A stretch of 37,126 bases of DNA from positions 1-37,126 of the forward strand of contig JANXXM010000102.1 of assembly GCA_025350645.1 (NCBI GenBank). Reading direction: 5' to 3'. The notes below the pieces were generated by a model. It did not search any database and had not been told where the DNA came from. It saw only the letters and a program-made list of their open reading frames with translations. Position 1 is the stretch's first letter; each line of letters starts with the position of its first letter. A program made the translations under genes and the position numbers. This document shows positions 27,359 through 36,050 of this stretch, piece after piece. This DNA comes from Ferruginibacter sp. Lineage in GTDB: Bacteria > Bacteroidota > Bacteroidia > Chitinophagales > Chitinophagaceae.

Positions 27359-27452
27359 TTCATTTTTGAACGATTTTATGTCATTTAGTAGCTTTCTTAC
27401 CCATTTATTGATAAAAAAGATCAATTTTTGTTGATTTTTAAAATAATAATTG

Positions 27453-27484
27453 TTGTGATATTGTACAATCATTTGGTATCTTAG
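27453..27484 (+). promoter_or_regulatory. Possible promoter for accB
   Basis: TTG at 27453-27455, a 21-base spacer and TATCTTAG at 27477-27484 approximate the Bacteroidota TTG / TAnnTTTG promoter (6 of 8 bases when N positions are counted as matches, spacing good). It lies 45 bases before the accB start. Confidence 0.35.
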
Positions 27485-27528
27485 CTGCCCGTTTCAATAT
27501 TGAAATTAACCATTTAATTTAACTGAAT

Positions 27529-28005
27529 ATGGACATCAAGCAGATACAGGAACTCGTAAAGCTTATCAATAAAACTTCGATCGGAGAAATAACCATTGAA
27601 GAAGATGGAACCAAGATCACTATCAAACAAAAAAAAGACCCTTCACAAAAAATATATACTCAAGCAGCACCCGCATCTTACGCTCCGCCTCCAGTAATTA
27701 GCCAGGCAACCGCAGCAGCAACGCCCATGCCGCCTGCAGCTGCAGCCACTCCAAAAACAGATAATCTCATCACCATAAAAAGCCCAATGATAGGTACATT
27801 TTACCGCTCTGCTGGCCCGGAAAAACCGCTCTTTGTAAACGTAGGGGATGAAGTAACTTCAGGAAAAATAGTGTGCATTATAGAAGCTATGAAACTTTTT
27901 AATGAGATAGAAAGTGAAATAAAAGGAACTATAGTAAAAGTATTGGTAGAAGATGCAAGCCCTGTAGAATATGATCAGCCATTGTTTCTGGTAGATCCCT
28001 CATAA
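27529..28005 (+). CDS. accB: Biotin carboxyl carrier protein of acetyl-CoA carboxylase
   Basis: This carrier holds the biotin that shuttles CO2 from biotin carboxylase to carboxyltransferase in the first step of fatty-acid synthesis. The 158 residues comprise an N-terminal helical segment ([20 protein letters not shown]), an Ala/Pro-rich linker (about 45-80), and the biotinyl domain with [12 protein letters not shown], where K122 is the expected biotinylation site. The usual Met after KL is Phe here. A gene for AccC follows, but after 281 bases with a terminator-like hairpin between, so the pair may be only partly co-transcribed. Confidence 0.95.
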   Translation: MDIKQIQELVKLINKTSIGEITIEEDGTKITIKQKKDPSQKIYTQAAPASYAPPPVISQATAAATPMPPAAAATPKTDNLITIKSPMIGTFYRSAGPEKPLFVNVGDEVTSGKIVCIIEAMKLFNEIESEIKGTIVKVLVEDASPVEYDQPLFLVDPS

Positions 28006-28161
28006 GATGGGCAAATGAGAAAATTTGACATCATGCAAAAGGACATGAAATAACGATGATAATTTTTCTAAACAAAATAAATTTTATGAGAACAGCGCTT
28101 ATAGAAAAAAATCTCTTTTTAAAATTATCCATTGCTTTTCTCTCAAAGTAAATATTTAAAT

Positions 28162-28203
28162 GTTTGAAGTAGGGCACATTTGCCTAATTCAAACTTCATT
28201 TTT
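28162..28203 (+). terminator. Terminator-like hairpin between accB and accC
   Basis: An imperfect stem of about 12 bp (28162-28173 with 28183-28194, one mismatch) is followed by TTCATTTTT. It could reduce read-through from accB to accC. Confidence 0.45.
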
Positions 28204-28280
28204 AAATTAAACAGCAGCAATGGTAATGGTTAAATGGTCGCATTTTTGCACATTTGTCCATCTGCACATTTGCACATTTT
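28174..28280 (+). repeat. Four short GCACATTT direct repeats ahead of accC
   Basis: GCACATTTG occurs at 28174, 28248 and 28264, and GCACATTTT at 28272 directly abuts the third copy. The last three lie within the 40 bases before the accC start. Low complexity in AT-rich DNA may explain them; they could also be slipped-strand duplications. Confidence 0.5.
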
Positions 28281-28286
28281 TTTATT

Positions 28287-29624
28287 ATGTTTAAAAAGAT
28301 TCTGATTGCAAACCGTGGCGAAATAGCCCTGCGCATTATACGCACCTGCAAAGAAATGGGTATTAAAACAGTGGCCGTTTACTCCACTGCAGATAAAGAT
28401 AGCCTGCACGTAAAATTTGCAGACGAAGCGGTATGTATAGGCAAGCCTGCGAGTGTAGACAGTTACCTAAACATGGCGCACATAATGGCTGCTGCAGAAA
28501 TTACTAACGCAGATGCGGTGCACCCCGGCTATGGTTTTTTGGCAGAGAATGCAAAGTTTGCAAAAATCTGCAGCGATCATGGTATAAAATTTATTGGCCC
28601 CACGCCAGATATGATAAACGGAATGGGCGATAAAGTAACTGCAAAACAAACAATGATAAAAGCCGGAGTACCCGTGGTACCTGGTGTAGAGGGGCTACTA
28701 AATAATATAGAGCATGCACACTGGGCAGCAAAGGAAATAGGCTACCCGGTAATATTAAAAGCCACAGCAGGCGGTGGTGGTAAGGGAATGAGGGTAGTGT
28801 GGGAAGAAAGCGAGCTGGAAAAAAACTTTGATAATGCCAAAACGGAAGCCGCAGCATCTTTTAAAAATGATGGTTTGTATATGGAAAAATTTGTGGAAGA
28901 GCCCCGCCATATAGAGATACAAATTGCAGGTGATCAATACGGGAATGTGTGCCACCTTAGTGAAAGAGATTGCTCTATACAACGCCGCCATCAAAAGCTG
29001 ATAGAAGAATCGCCCTCTCCTTTTATGACGGATGAACTAAGGGAAAGAATGGGGGATGCCGCCATAAAAGCTGCAAAAGCTATAAATTATGAAAGCGTGG
29101 GTACTATTGAGTTTTTGGTAGATAAACACCGGAATTTTTTCTTTATGGAAATGAATACCAGGATACAGGTAGAGCATTGCGTAACAGAAGAAGTAATAAA
29201 TTTTGACCTTATAAAAGAACAAATAAAAATTGCAGCCGGCGAAAAAGTAAGCGGTAAAAATTATTACCCTCAAATGCACGCCATAGAATGCCGCATAAAT
29301 GCAGAAGATCCTTACAATGACTTTCGCCCCAGCCCGGGAAAAATAACTGTACTGCACCAGCCAGGCGGGCATGGTGTACGGGTAGATAGCCATGTGTATG
29401 CAGGTTACATCATACCGCCTTACTACGATAGTATGATTGCAAAACTAATAACGGTAGCACAAACAAGAGATGAAGCCATAAATACTATGTACCGTGCTCT
29501 TAGCGAATATGTGATAGAAGGTGTAAAAACTACTATCCCTTTTCACCTGCAGCTTATGCAAAATGAAAATTTTAAAAGCGGGAATTTTACTACCAAATTT
29601 ATGGAGAGTTTTAAAATGGTATAA
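28287..29624 (+). CDS. accC: Biotin carboxylase subunit of acetyl-CoA carboxylase
   Basis: The enzyme carboxylates the biotin of BCCP using ATP and bicarbonate. The start is the ATG at 28287, which gives the canonical [16 protein letters not shown]; an in-frame codon 11 positions earlier would add an atypical extension. The ATP-grasp core has [12 protein letters not shown] (about residues 157-168), [10 protein letters not shown], and [16 protein letters not shown] (about 285-300), followed by ECRINAEDP and the C-terminal biotin-carboxylase domain. The length of 445 residues is normal. The last codons overlap the broken end of a minus-strand ATPase pseudogene. Confidence 0.97.
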   Translation: MFKKILIANRGEIALRIIRTCKEMGIKTVAVYSTADKDSLHVKFADEAVCIGKPASVDSYLNMAHIMAAAEITNADAVHPGYGFLAENAKFAKICSDHGIKFIGPTPDMINGMGDKVTAKQTMIKAGVPVVPGVEGLLNNIEHAHWAAKEIGYPVILKATAGGGGKGMRVVWEESELEKNFDNAKTEAAASFKNDGLYMEKFVEEPRHIEIQIAGDQYGNVCHLSERDCSIQRRHQKLIEESPSPFMTDELRERMGDAAIKAAKAINYESVGTIEFLVDKHRNFFFMEMNTRIQVEHCVTEEVINFDLIKEQIKIAAGEKVSGKNYYPQMHAIECRINAEDPYNDFRPSPGKITVLHQPGGHGVRVDSHVYAGYIIPPYYDSMIAKLITVAQTRDEAINTMYRALSEYVIEGVKTTIPFHLQLMQNENFKSGNFTTKFMESFKMV

Positions 29625-30666
29625 CCGGTCCATATTTTATATTGTTGCGATGCAGCAAGTATTTGCGAGATTCCTTTATTTGTCTTGTTATTTCTTTTCA
29701 TAAACTTGTGGTAAAATACCGAGAACTCGTCTACCAACCTATAAATGGTTCCTCGTTTTAATTTTCCGTAAGGTGCCTTTGCTATTAAAAAACCAGACAG
29801 CATCAAATCGCTCATCGTTCTTATAAATGGACCATCTTTTGCAATTTTAGATTTTCTGATTATCTCTTCGCTACCTAATCAACTTTCGCATTTGCCAGTG
29901 AAGCTACTATCGCTTCATAATTTTCTGAATGATCAATTAATGCTTTATATAAATTATCATATTCGTTTTTAAGCGTTGCTGTTTCGCTAAAGCAAATACG
30001 CTCTATTGCCTGGGCAGGACTTTTACCACGTTTTATTTTTTCCAGGTAAAAAAGGATTACGCCAAGTGCCATATATAATTCTACTATTGCATTATCAGAA
30101 AGTAAAAATTTTTTCTCAGAAAAAAAGCTTTGGTTTCACTTAGTGTAAAGGGTTTTAATGCAACGGTAAGTGTAATTCTATTATGCAAGCCTCCTTTATC
30201 ATTTACTATTTTTTGGGTTATACAGGATGTTGCAGAGCCGCACAACACTCAAATGAAATGTTTCTCCTTTGATAAATAATCATTCCATAAATGAGCCATC
30301 ATTTGTAAAAACCCAGATTTTGTGGTACTTATCCAGGGCAATTCGTCTAAAAAAATAACCTGCTTTTTTCTTTGATAATGTTCTTAGGTAATTTTTTAAT
30401 TCAATTAAAATTTGTTGCCAATTGGCAGGCGGTACTACAATTTGTTTGCTGGCATACGCTGCTATTTTTTGTGCAAAATTATTTATTTGAGCTTGCTTGC
30501 CTGCTGCCTGTATACCTGTAACAAGCAAGCAAAAATTATTTGCATACACTTGTGCTATCAAATAGGTTTTACCTACACGCCATCTCCCTGTAACTGCTAT
30601 AAAAGAAGATTTGTCGGCGTTTAATGCTTGCTGCATTAATGCCGTTTGTTGTTTTCTCCCTATCAT
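29615..30666 (-). pseudogene. Broken AAA-type ATPase gene (ATPase_2 / DUF234 family)
   Basis: Read across frames, this is a prokaryotic ATPase of the ATPase_2 plus DUF234 type. The N-terminus (30666-30280) has MIGRKQQTALMQQAL and the Walker A GRWRVGKTYL. A decayed middle follows with WNDYLSKEKHFI, a stop, then CGSATSCITQKIVNDKGGLHNRI. Next is IERICFSETATLKNEYDNLY (30072-29875, ending in a stop), then EEIIRKSKIAKDGPFIRTM and IYRLVDEFSVFYHKFMK, ending at WTGYTI on top of the accC stop codon. The Walker B region is lost, there are at least three frame changes, and the last 100 or so residues are missing. Intact relatives of unclear function are common in Bacteroidota. It is not functional. Confidence 0.85.
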
Positions 30667-30812
30667 ATATAGTTGTATTTATGTAGTAAAAATGGATAGA
30701 TAAATACAAGTATTGTATAAGTGGGTTTGTTGGGATATTTTAATTGCAAGATTGTTTTTCCTTAATAAAATTATAAGATTAATTATTTACATTATTCCGA
30801 TATACATTCCTG

Positions 30813-30844
30813 TTTGCTCAACAATATTTTAGAAGGTACATTTG
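30813..30844 (+). promoter_or_regulatory. Bacteroidota-type promoter for the 2-oxoacid dehydrogenase E1 gene
   Basis: TTTG at 30813-30816, a 20-base spacer and TACATTTG at 30837-30844 match the TTTG / TAnnTTTG consensus fully. Transcription should start near 30851, giving a leader of about 14 bases before the TTG start codon at 30865. Confidence 0.72.
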
Positions 30845-30864
30845 TACCCAACAACTTTTAACGA

Positions 30865-32988
30865 TTGAACAAAGATATTTTACTAAGGGCCTATACGAAT
30901 ATGTGCAAGGCAAAATCAATGGCAGCCATCTATGAAGCCAACCGTAGCATTTGCAAATATGTACACAGTACCAGCCGCGGGCACGAAGCTATACAACTTG
31001 CTGCGGCATTTAATTTACTGCCGTGCGATTATGTGAGCCCATATTACAGAGATGAAAGTATGCTGCTCGGAATGGGATTTTCGCCTTACGATATGATGCT
31101 GCAGCTACTTGCAAAAGCTGGCGATATTTTTACGGGTGGCAGGGCATATTATAACCATCCAAATTACCGGGGTGCAGATAAACCCACCATTATACAACAA
31201 AGCAGCGCAACCGGTATGCAGGCTATTCCTACAACGGGTGTTGCGCAGGGAATAAAATATTTAGACACCTTAAATCCCTCCGCAGAAGAAAATACTTTTC
31301 GGGAGAATTTGACCCTTTCTCAAAATATAAACGAGGATCAAAACTCAATACCCAATACTCAACACTTAAAACCGATTGTACTATGCTCACTTGGAGATGC
31401 ATCGGTAACAGAAGGCGAAGTAAGCGAAGCATTTCAATTTGCTGCATTGCATCAACTACCCATTATTTATCTTGTGCAGGATAATGACTGGGGCATAAGT
31501 GTAACCGCTGCAGAAGCCAGAACAAGCAATGCGTATGAATATACGGAAGGTTTTAAAGGAATAAAAAGAGTGAGTATAAATGGCTACGATTTTGAAGAAA
31601 GCTATGCCACCATGCAGGATGTAATAAACGATGTACGAATAAACAGAGGGCCATGGTTGGTGCATGCAAGAGTGCCGCTGCTGGGGCATCATACAAGTGG
31701 TGTACGCAAAGATTTTTATCGTACAGAAGATGATCTGAGAAAGCATACTGCGGATGATCCTTACGAACATTTGTATAAAAAATTATTGGAGGAAGGGGTT
31801 GCCGAAGCTGACCTTAAAAATATAGAAACAACCGCAACTGCATTTATACAAACTGAATTTGATAAAGCGGTTGCATCTCCGGAGCCTGATGCTGCATCTT
31901 TTTCCACCCATGTTTTTGCACCCACAACTATTACAGAAGAAAAGGGTGAACGTGCACCCGCAGGTAATGAAAAAGTATTGATGGTAGATGCTGCATTATT
32001 TGCTATAAGAGAAATAATGGAAGATTACCCGGAAGCTGTTTTGTATGGACAGGATGTAGGACGCAGGCTGGGCGGCGTTTTTAGAGAAGCTGCTACTTTG
32101 GCGGAGCAGTTTGGCGATAACCGTGTTTTTAATACCGCCATACAGGAAGCATACATTATTGGCTCTACCGCTGGCATGAGTGCCGTGGGAGTAAAGCCCA
32201 TTGTAGAAATACAGTTTGCAGATTATATTTATCCTGGCCTTAACCAACTGGTAACAGAAATTTCTAAAAGCTGCTACCTGAGTTGTGGTAAATTTCCGGT
32301 GCAAACCCTTATACGTGTACCTATAGGTGCGTACGGCGGCGGCGGCCCTTATCATAGCGGGAGTATAGAAAGTATGCTGCTTACCATTAAAGGAATAAAG
32401 ATAGTTTACCCAAGCAATGCGGCAGATATGAAAGGATTATTAAAAGCTGCTTTTATGGACCCAAACCCTGTAATAATACTGGAGCATAAAGGGCTTTACT
32501 GGAGCAAAGTAGCGGGCACAGAAGATGCTAAAACAATAGAGCCTGCAAGAGATTATATGCTGCCCCTGGGTAAAGCAAATATTATTTTACAGGCTGATGA
32601 TAAAAAAATTAATACAGGTGAAAGTTGCTGCATTATTACGTATGGCATGGGAGTTTATTGGGCAAATGCTGCTGCAAAAAACTTTGCCGGGCAAGTAGAA
32701 ATTATGGACTTGCGCACCTTATTTCCTTTAGATGAAACATTGATTTTTAGTTCGGTAAAAAAACATGGAAAATGCATTATACTTACAGAAGAACAGCAAA
32801 ACAATTCTTTTGCTGAAGCACTTGCAGGGCGCATTTCCAAAGCATGCTTTCGTTTTTTAGATGCACCGGTAGAAGTGATGGGCGCTGTAGATTTACCTGC
32901 TGTGCCTATGAATATTATTTTAGAAAAAGAAATGCTGCCCAATGCAGAAAAGGTAGCTGCAAGAGTGAAGGATTTACTGAACTCGTAA
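30865..32988 (+). CDS. 2-oxoacid dehydrogenase E1, fused alpha and beta subunits (branched-chain type)
   Basis: This TPP enzyme decarboxylates 2-oxoacids, most likely branched-chain ones, and would supply iso-acyl-CoA primers for iso-fatty acids. Residues 1-330 are the E1 alpha part, with VHSTSRGHEAIQLA, the TPP motif GDASVTEGEVSEAF ending in QDNDWGIS, and LLGHHTSGVRKDFY. Residues about 370-700 are E1 beta, with YGQDVGRRLGGVFREA, GVKPIVEIQFADYIYP and PIGAYGGGGPYHSG. The first codon is probably TTG at 30865 (MNKDILLRAY); ATG at 30901 is the alternative. An odd insert of about 33 residues (31266-31375) precedes the TPP motif. E2 and E3 are not in the window. Confidence 0.9.
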   Translation: MNKDILLRAYTNMCKAKSMAAIYEANRSICKYVHSTSRGHEAIQLAAAFNLLPCDYVSPYYRDESMLLGMGFSPYDMMLQLLAKAGDIFTGGRAYYNHPNYRGADKPTIIQQSSATGMQAIPTTGVAQGIKYLDTLNPSAEENTFRENLTLSQNINEDQNSIPNTQHLKPIVLCSLGDASVTEGEVSEAFQFAALHQLPIIYLVQDNDWGISVTAAEARTSNAYEYTEGFKGIKRVSINGYDFEESYATMQDVINDVRINRGPWLVHARVPLLGHHTSGVRKDFYRTEDDLRKHTADDPYEHLYKKLLEEGVAEADLKNIETTATAFIQTEFDKAVASPEPDAASFSTHVFAPTTITEEKGERAPAGNEKVLMVDAALFAIREIMEDYPEAVLYGQDVGRRLGGVFREAATLAEQFGDNRVFNTAIQEAYIIGSTAGMSAVGVKPIVEIQFADYIYPGLNQLVTEISKSCYLSCGKFPVQTLIRVPIGAYGGGGPYHSGSIESMLLTIKGIKIVYPSNAADMKGLLKAAFMDPNPVIILEHKGLYWSKVAGTEDAKTIEPARDYMLPLGKANIILQADDKKINTGESCCIITYGMGVYWANAAAKNFAGQVEIMDLRTLFPLDETLIFSSVKKHGKCIILTEEQQNNSFAEALAGRISKACFRFLDAPVEVMGAVDLPAVPMNIILEKEMLPNAEKVAARVKDLLNS
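31343..31367 (+). repeat. CAATAC-type short tandem repeat inside the E1 coding region
   Basis: Three imperfect units of CTCAATAC / CCAATACT / CAACACT lie in a stretch encoding a non-conserved insert (about 31266-31375). Similar CAATACT arrays are, from memory, common between genes in Bacteroidota. Here the frame is kept. Confidence 0.45.
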
Positions 32989-33045
32989 AATATTTCTCCT
33001 AAAAAAATAGGATCATAAAAATTACTTTCTGTGTGTTTCCAATAT

Positions 33046-33792
33046 TTAAAAAACAAATTCTTCATTCATTTTTTTCCCTTTAAATGCTTCTGCAAATAAT
33101 TTTTTATGTGTGGGATGCTGTAGGCTATCTAGATGGCGGGTATGATGCATATCTGTACCGGTAAAAGAAATAAGATCATTTTGCAAAAGATAATGAGAAA
33201 CTTTTTGTGCGCCTTTGCCATAATAACCGGTGAGGGAAAGCAAATTGAGTTGAAGTAAAAAACCAATATCCTTTAGCCGGTGATACATTTTTAAATCGGT
33301 GTGAAAGTAACCATATCTTTCCGGGTGAGCCAGTACAGGTGTGTAGCCTTCGGTAAGAATGTTGAAAGCCATTTTTTCTATATTGGCAGGGTTGGATGCA
33401 TAAGAAAATTCTGTAAGAATATAATTTTCTTTTAAGGTAAGCAGTTTATTTTCTCCATACAATTGTTCAAAAAAATAATCATCCAGCATATATTCTGCTG
33501 CTGCATTTACCGAAAAATTTATATTATTTTCTTTGAGTGACTGTCGTAGCAATTGCAGGGCATTATTTATAGAAGTTGCATTATTACGATACATATCACC
33601 AATGATATGCGGTGTGGCAATGGATTGTGTAACACCCAGTTTTTGCAGGCCTGCTATCAATTGCAGGGAGGTGGCTACATCTGGCGAGCCATCATCTATA
33701 CCTGGCAATATATGGGAATGAATGTCTGTACTGAATGGAAAATAATCTTCCCCGTAAAGGTTTTCTTTTTTTTGTTTAAAAATTGAAAACAT
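33046..33792 (-). CDS. CpsB/YwqE-type PHP tyrosine phosphatase
   Basis: A 248-residue metal-dependent protein tyrosine phosphatase of the PHP fold, which in capsule systems dephosphorylates the BY-kinase that controls chain export. Metal ligands are visible in order: TDIHSHILPGIDDG (H25, H27), IATPHIIGD, AAEYMLDD, LAHPERY and FTGTDMHH. No signal peptide is present, so it is cytoplasmic. It overlaps the end of the upstream GT2 gene by 17 bases, which shows translational coupling within the polysaccharide operon. The partner Wzc-like kinase is not in the window. Confidence 0.9.
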   Translation of the reverse strand: MFSIFKQKKENLYGEDYFPFSTDIHSHILPGIDDGSPDVATSLQLIAGLQKLGVTQSIATPHIIGDMYRNNATSINNALQLLRQSLKENNINFSVNAAAEYMLDDYFFEQLYGENKLLTLKENYILTEFSYASNPANIEKMAFNILTEGYTPVLAHPERYGYFHTDLKMYHRLKDIGFLLQLNLLSLTGYYGKGAQKVSHYLLQNDLISFTGTDMHHTRHLDSLQHPTHKKLFAEAFKGKKMNEEFVF

Positions 33793-34558
33793 GCATTGCT
33801 ACTGATTTTAAAATATTGGGATATTGATGCAGTTTCATTAATGGTTTAAGAATAGATACTACAAGTGGTAAAGGTATATGATTTTTTTTCATAGCCAGGT
33901 AGTCTCTCCTGTTTGCCCTTACCCTGTGGTAAATATTTTTATTGCTAGCTCCTCCCCTTCTCATTTTCACAATTAATTTCGGCAGGTAAAAGGAAGAAAT
34001 TTTATGATGAAATAAATACCTCGTCATAAACTCATAATCTGATGCTGTGGAAAAATGAGATTCGTAACCGCCAAATTTTTCAACTACAGATCTTTTGATG
34101 TAAAACGTAGGGTGAGCAGGCATCCAGCCTGTGGTAAAAAGGCTGCGCTTGTATTGTTTGCCTTTCCAGGTTCGATATATTTTAGTAGTATCATCCTGGT
34201 CTACAAATTTTAAATCTCCGTATATCGAGTCAATATTATTTTCATTAAAAGTTTTTGCAATAGTAGAAATTACATTTGCAGAGGCCAGCATGTCATCACT
34301 GTTTAAAATGCCAATCACATCGCCGGTGGCCATCTTCATTCCTTTGTTAATAGCATCGTACATTCCCCTGTCTGGCTCAGAAATCCATTGGGCCAGTTTG
34401 CCTTCATATCTTTTTATAACGGCTACGGTATTGTCTTTGGAGTTGCCATCTACAATTATATGTTCTATGTGCGGGTAATCCTGCATAAGAACAGATTCAA
34501 TGCAGTCTGCAAGAAATTTTTCTGAATTATAGGTAACAGTTATCAGCGAAATTTTCAT
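33776..34558 (-). CDS. Family 2 glycosyltransferase
   Basis: A 260-residue GT-A enzyme that adds a sugar to a growing polysaccharide on the cytoplasmic face. The start MKISLITVTYNSEKFL, then HIIVDGNSKDNT (nucleotide binding), PDRGMYDAINKG, and the DxD-type NSDDM (about residues 90-94) are typical of WcaA-like GT2 proteins. TTGWMPAHPTFYIKRSV is the acceptor-side block. The donor sugar cannot be told. It overlaps cpsB downstream by 17 bases. A 364-base region separates it from the acetyltransferase gene upstream. Confidence 0.92.
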   Translation of the reverse strand: MKISLITVTYNSEKFLADCIESVLMQDYPHIEHIIVDGNSKDNTVAVIKRYEGKLAQWISEPDRGMYDAINKGMKMATGDVIGILNSDDMLASANVISTIAKTFNENNIDSIYGDLKFVDQDDTTKIYRTWKGKQYKRSLFTTGWMPAHPTFYIKRSVVEKFGGYESHFSTASDYEFMTRYLFHHKISSFYLPKLIVKMRRGGASNKNIYHRVRANRRDYLAMKKNHIPLPLVVSILKPLMKLHQYPNILKSVAMHVFNF

Positions 34559-34922
34559 CTCGTTAGTTGGTTTTTCATTATTCCCGGGTAAGCAGGTAAA
34601 TATTGGAATATCAAAATATAAACGCCCTATAGATATATTTATTTCATGAAAAGATATAATTTTTTTTAAGATAAGGTTGTTGCTATTGCAAATGCAGCGC
34701 AGGCGGGCATTTTACTAAAATTTAATATGTGGAAAATAAATTGCTTTATAAAAGTTATATCTTATAAAATATTAATAATAAGCTTATTACTCTTTTATAT
34801 AAAAATCACAATAAAAATATCAGGGAAGTTAAACAGCTGCAAAAAAAGCTAGCTTGGGTGGGAGAAATAGCAGAGTTGGTATTACAAAAAAGAAAAGTTC
34901 ATATTAGAACAGAGAAAGAAAT
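34559..34922. other. 364-base AT-rich gap inside the polysaccharide cluster
   Basis: No convincing gene was seen on either strand. On the + strand an open stretch of about 50 codons ends at 34925 and reads EVKQLQKKLAWVGEIAELVL, amphipathic and lysine-rich, but with no ATG. A second frame starts MWKINCFIKVISYK and stops after 41 codons. The gap breaks an otherwise tight minus-strand operon, so it may contain a promoter for the GT2-cpsB pair or a gene remnant. Confidence 0.35.
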
Positions 34923-35468
34923 TTAATTAATAATTCGTGGTTTAAATTTTACGGCAGGGTTGCCTTTGTAAATATAAAAAGCTTCCATATCTGTAGCAGT
35001 TATGGAGCCAACAGTAAGTATGGAATGGCTATGGCAAACAGCACCACCACATACCATTGCTTTTGCGCCTATCCACACACCATCTTCCAGAGCTATTGGT
35101 TTTGTTATAAGATCAAACGCCGGTACTTTATAATTGTGGTTTCCGCTAAGCAGCAATGCGCCCTGCGATATGCATACATTGTTACCTATGCTTACCATAT
35201 CCAGGTTATCTATCCACACATTTTCTCCTATCCAGCTATAGTTTCCAATGTTAAGCAGCCACGGATATTTAATGTTTACGTTAGGTTTTATGATTACTCC
35301 TTTGCCCACTTTTGCACCAAATAGTTTTAGCAAAAAAAGTTTAAATCCATAAAAGGGAAATAAAGCATTTCTAAAAAAAAATATACTGGTGTAATACCAG
35401 CAAAACTTTTTAATGCTGCTACCGGTATTAAATGAGCTGTTGTTATAAGTTGATAAATCTACGTTCAT
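34923..35468 (-). CDS. WcaF-type sugar O-acetyltransferase (left-handed beta-helix)
   Basis: A 181-residue hexapeptide-repeat acetyltransferase that probably acetylates a polysaccharide sugar with acetyl-CoA. The N-terminal SIFFFRNALFPFYGFKLFLLKLFG is typical of WcaF-like proteins. The repeats run from AKVGKGVIIKPNVNI through WIGENVWIDNLDMVSIGNN and CISQGALLLSGNHNYK (the His of GNHNYK is the likely catalytic base) to GVWIGAKAMVCGGA and GNPAVKFKPR. It lies 24 bases after the exosortase gene in the same operon. Confidence 0.92.
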   Translation of the reverse strand: MNVDLSTYNNSSFNTGSSIKKFCWYYTSIFFFRNALFPFYGFKLFLLKLFGAKVGKGVIIKPNVNIKYPWLLNIGNYSWIGENVWIDNLDMVSIGNNVCISQGALLLSGNHNYKVPAFDLITKPIALEDGVWIGAKAMVCGGAVCHSHSILTVGSITATDMEAFYIYKGNPAVKFKPRIIN

Positions 35469-35492
35469 GTAAAAATTATTGAAACAATACTA

Positions 35493-36050
35493 TTATTTAT
35501 CTCGGGGATGATTTGCTTTTATATTTTTTTCAAAAAAATACATCATTAAAAAAATAAAGGTATATGCTATTATATTAAACCAGGTGTGATGATCCCATCC
35601 AAAAGGAAAAGACCAGTTGTGTTGTGTAGATACCAGTACCAGTGCCAGCCTGCACACATTTATAACCCATAATAATAATAGCCCTGCAAAAAGCCATATT
35701 ATTTTCTTCTTTAGTACTGCCCTGGTGGCAAGCGTATAAGCTATCCAAAAACTCATTACCCCGTAACCAATGCAGGCATAAATCATTTTTATTCCACGGC
35801 CATTAGAGCCTCTTAAAGTATAATCTCCCAGGCGATAAGTGGGTATATTAAAAAAAGATAAAATAAATTTTGTAGCCGCCAAAAGTGAGTTGCGGAGAAG
35901 ATCTACATAATTAAGATACTTGGCTACAAAAGGGCTATAGCTGCCGCCTGGTACAGATAATCCTATAACCAGCAGCGTACCAAAATAACATATTGAAAAC
36001 ACCGCAAAAAAGATTATAATAAATTGTATGAATTTTTTTTGGGCAAACAT
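35493..36050 (-). CDS. Exosortase/archaeosortase-family membrane protein
   Basis: A 185-residue inner-membrane protein with about five transmembrane segments. It carries the exosortase catalytic pattern: C93 in YACIGYGVMSFW, R134 in INVCRLALVLV and a His in the WDHHTWFN segment (H154 or H155). Exosortases cleave C-terminal sorting signals of exported proteins and usually sit in exopolysaccharide clusters, as here. Which Bacteroidota subtype (XrtF, XrtN, XrtX, XrtY) it belongs to cannot be told from the sequence, and no target protein with a matching C-terminal signal was seen in the window. The start codon overlaps the stop of the upstream glycosyltransferase (TAATG). Confidence 0.85.
   Translation of the reverse strand: MFAQKKFIQFIIIFFAVFSICYFGTLLVIGLSVPGGSYSPFVAKYLNYVDLLRNSLLAATKFILSFFNIPTYRLGDYTLRGSNGRGIKMIYACIGYGVMSFWIAYTLATRAVLKKKIIWLFAGLLLLWVINVCRLALVLVSTQHNWSFPFGWDHHTWFNIIAYTFIFLMMYFFEKNIKANHPRDK

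Noticed and set aside
29615..30666. Functional toxin-antitoxin or defence ATPase
   Set aside because: Frame breaks, lost Walker B region and missing C-terminus show it is a pseudogene.
32989..33045. Short hairpin (TCCTA / TAGGA) between the convergent E1 and cpsB genes as a terminator
   Set aside because: The stem is only 5 bp with no T run, too weak to list.
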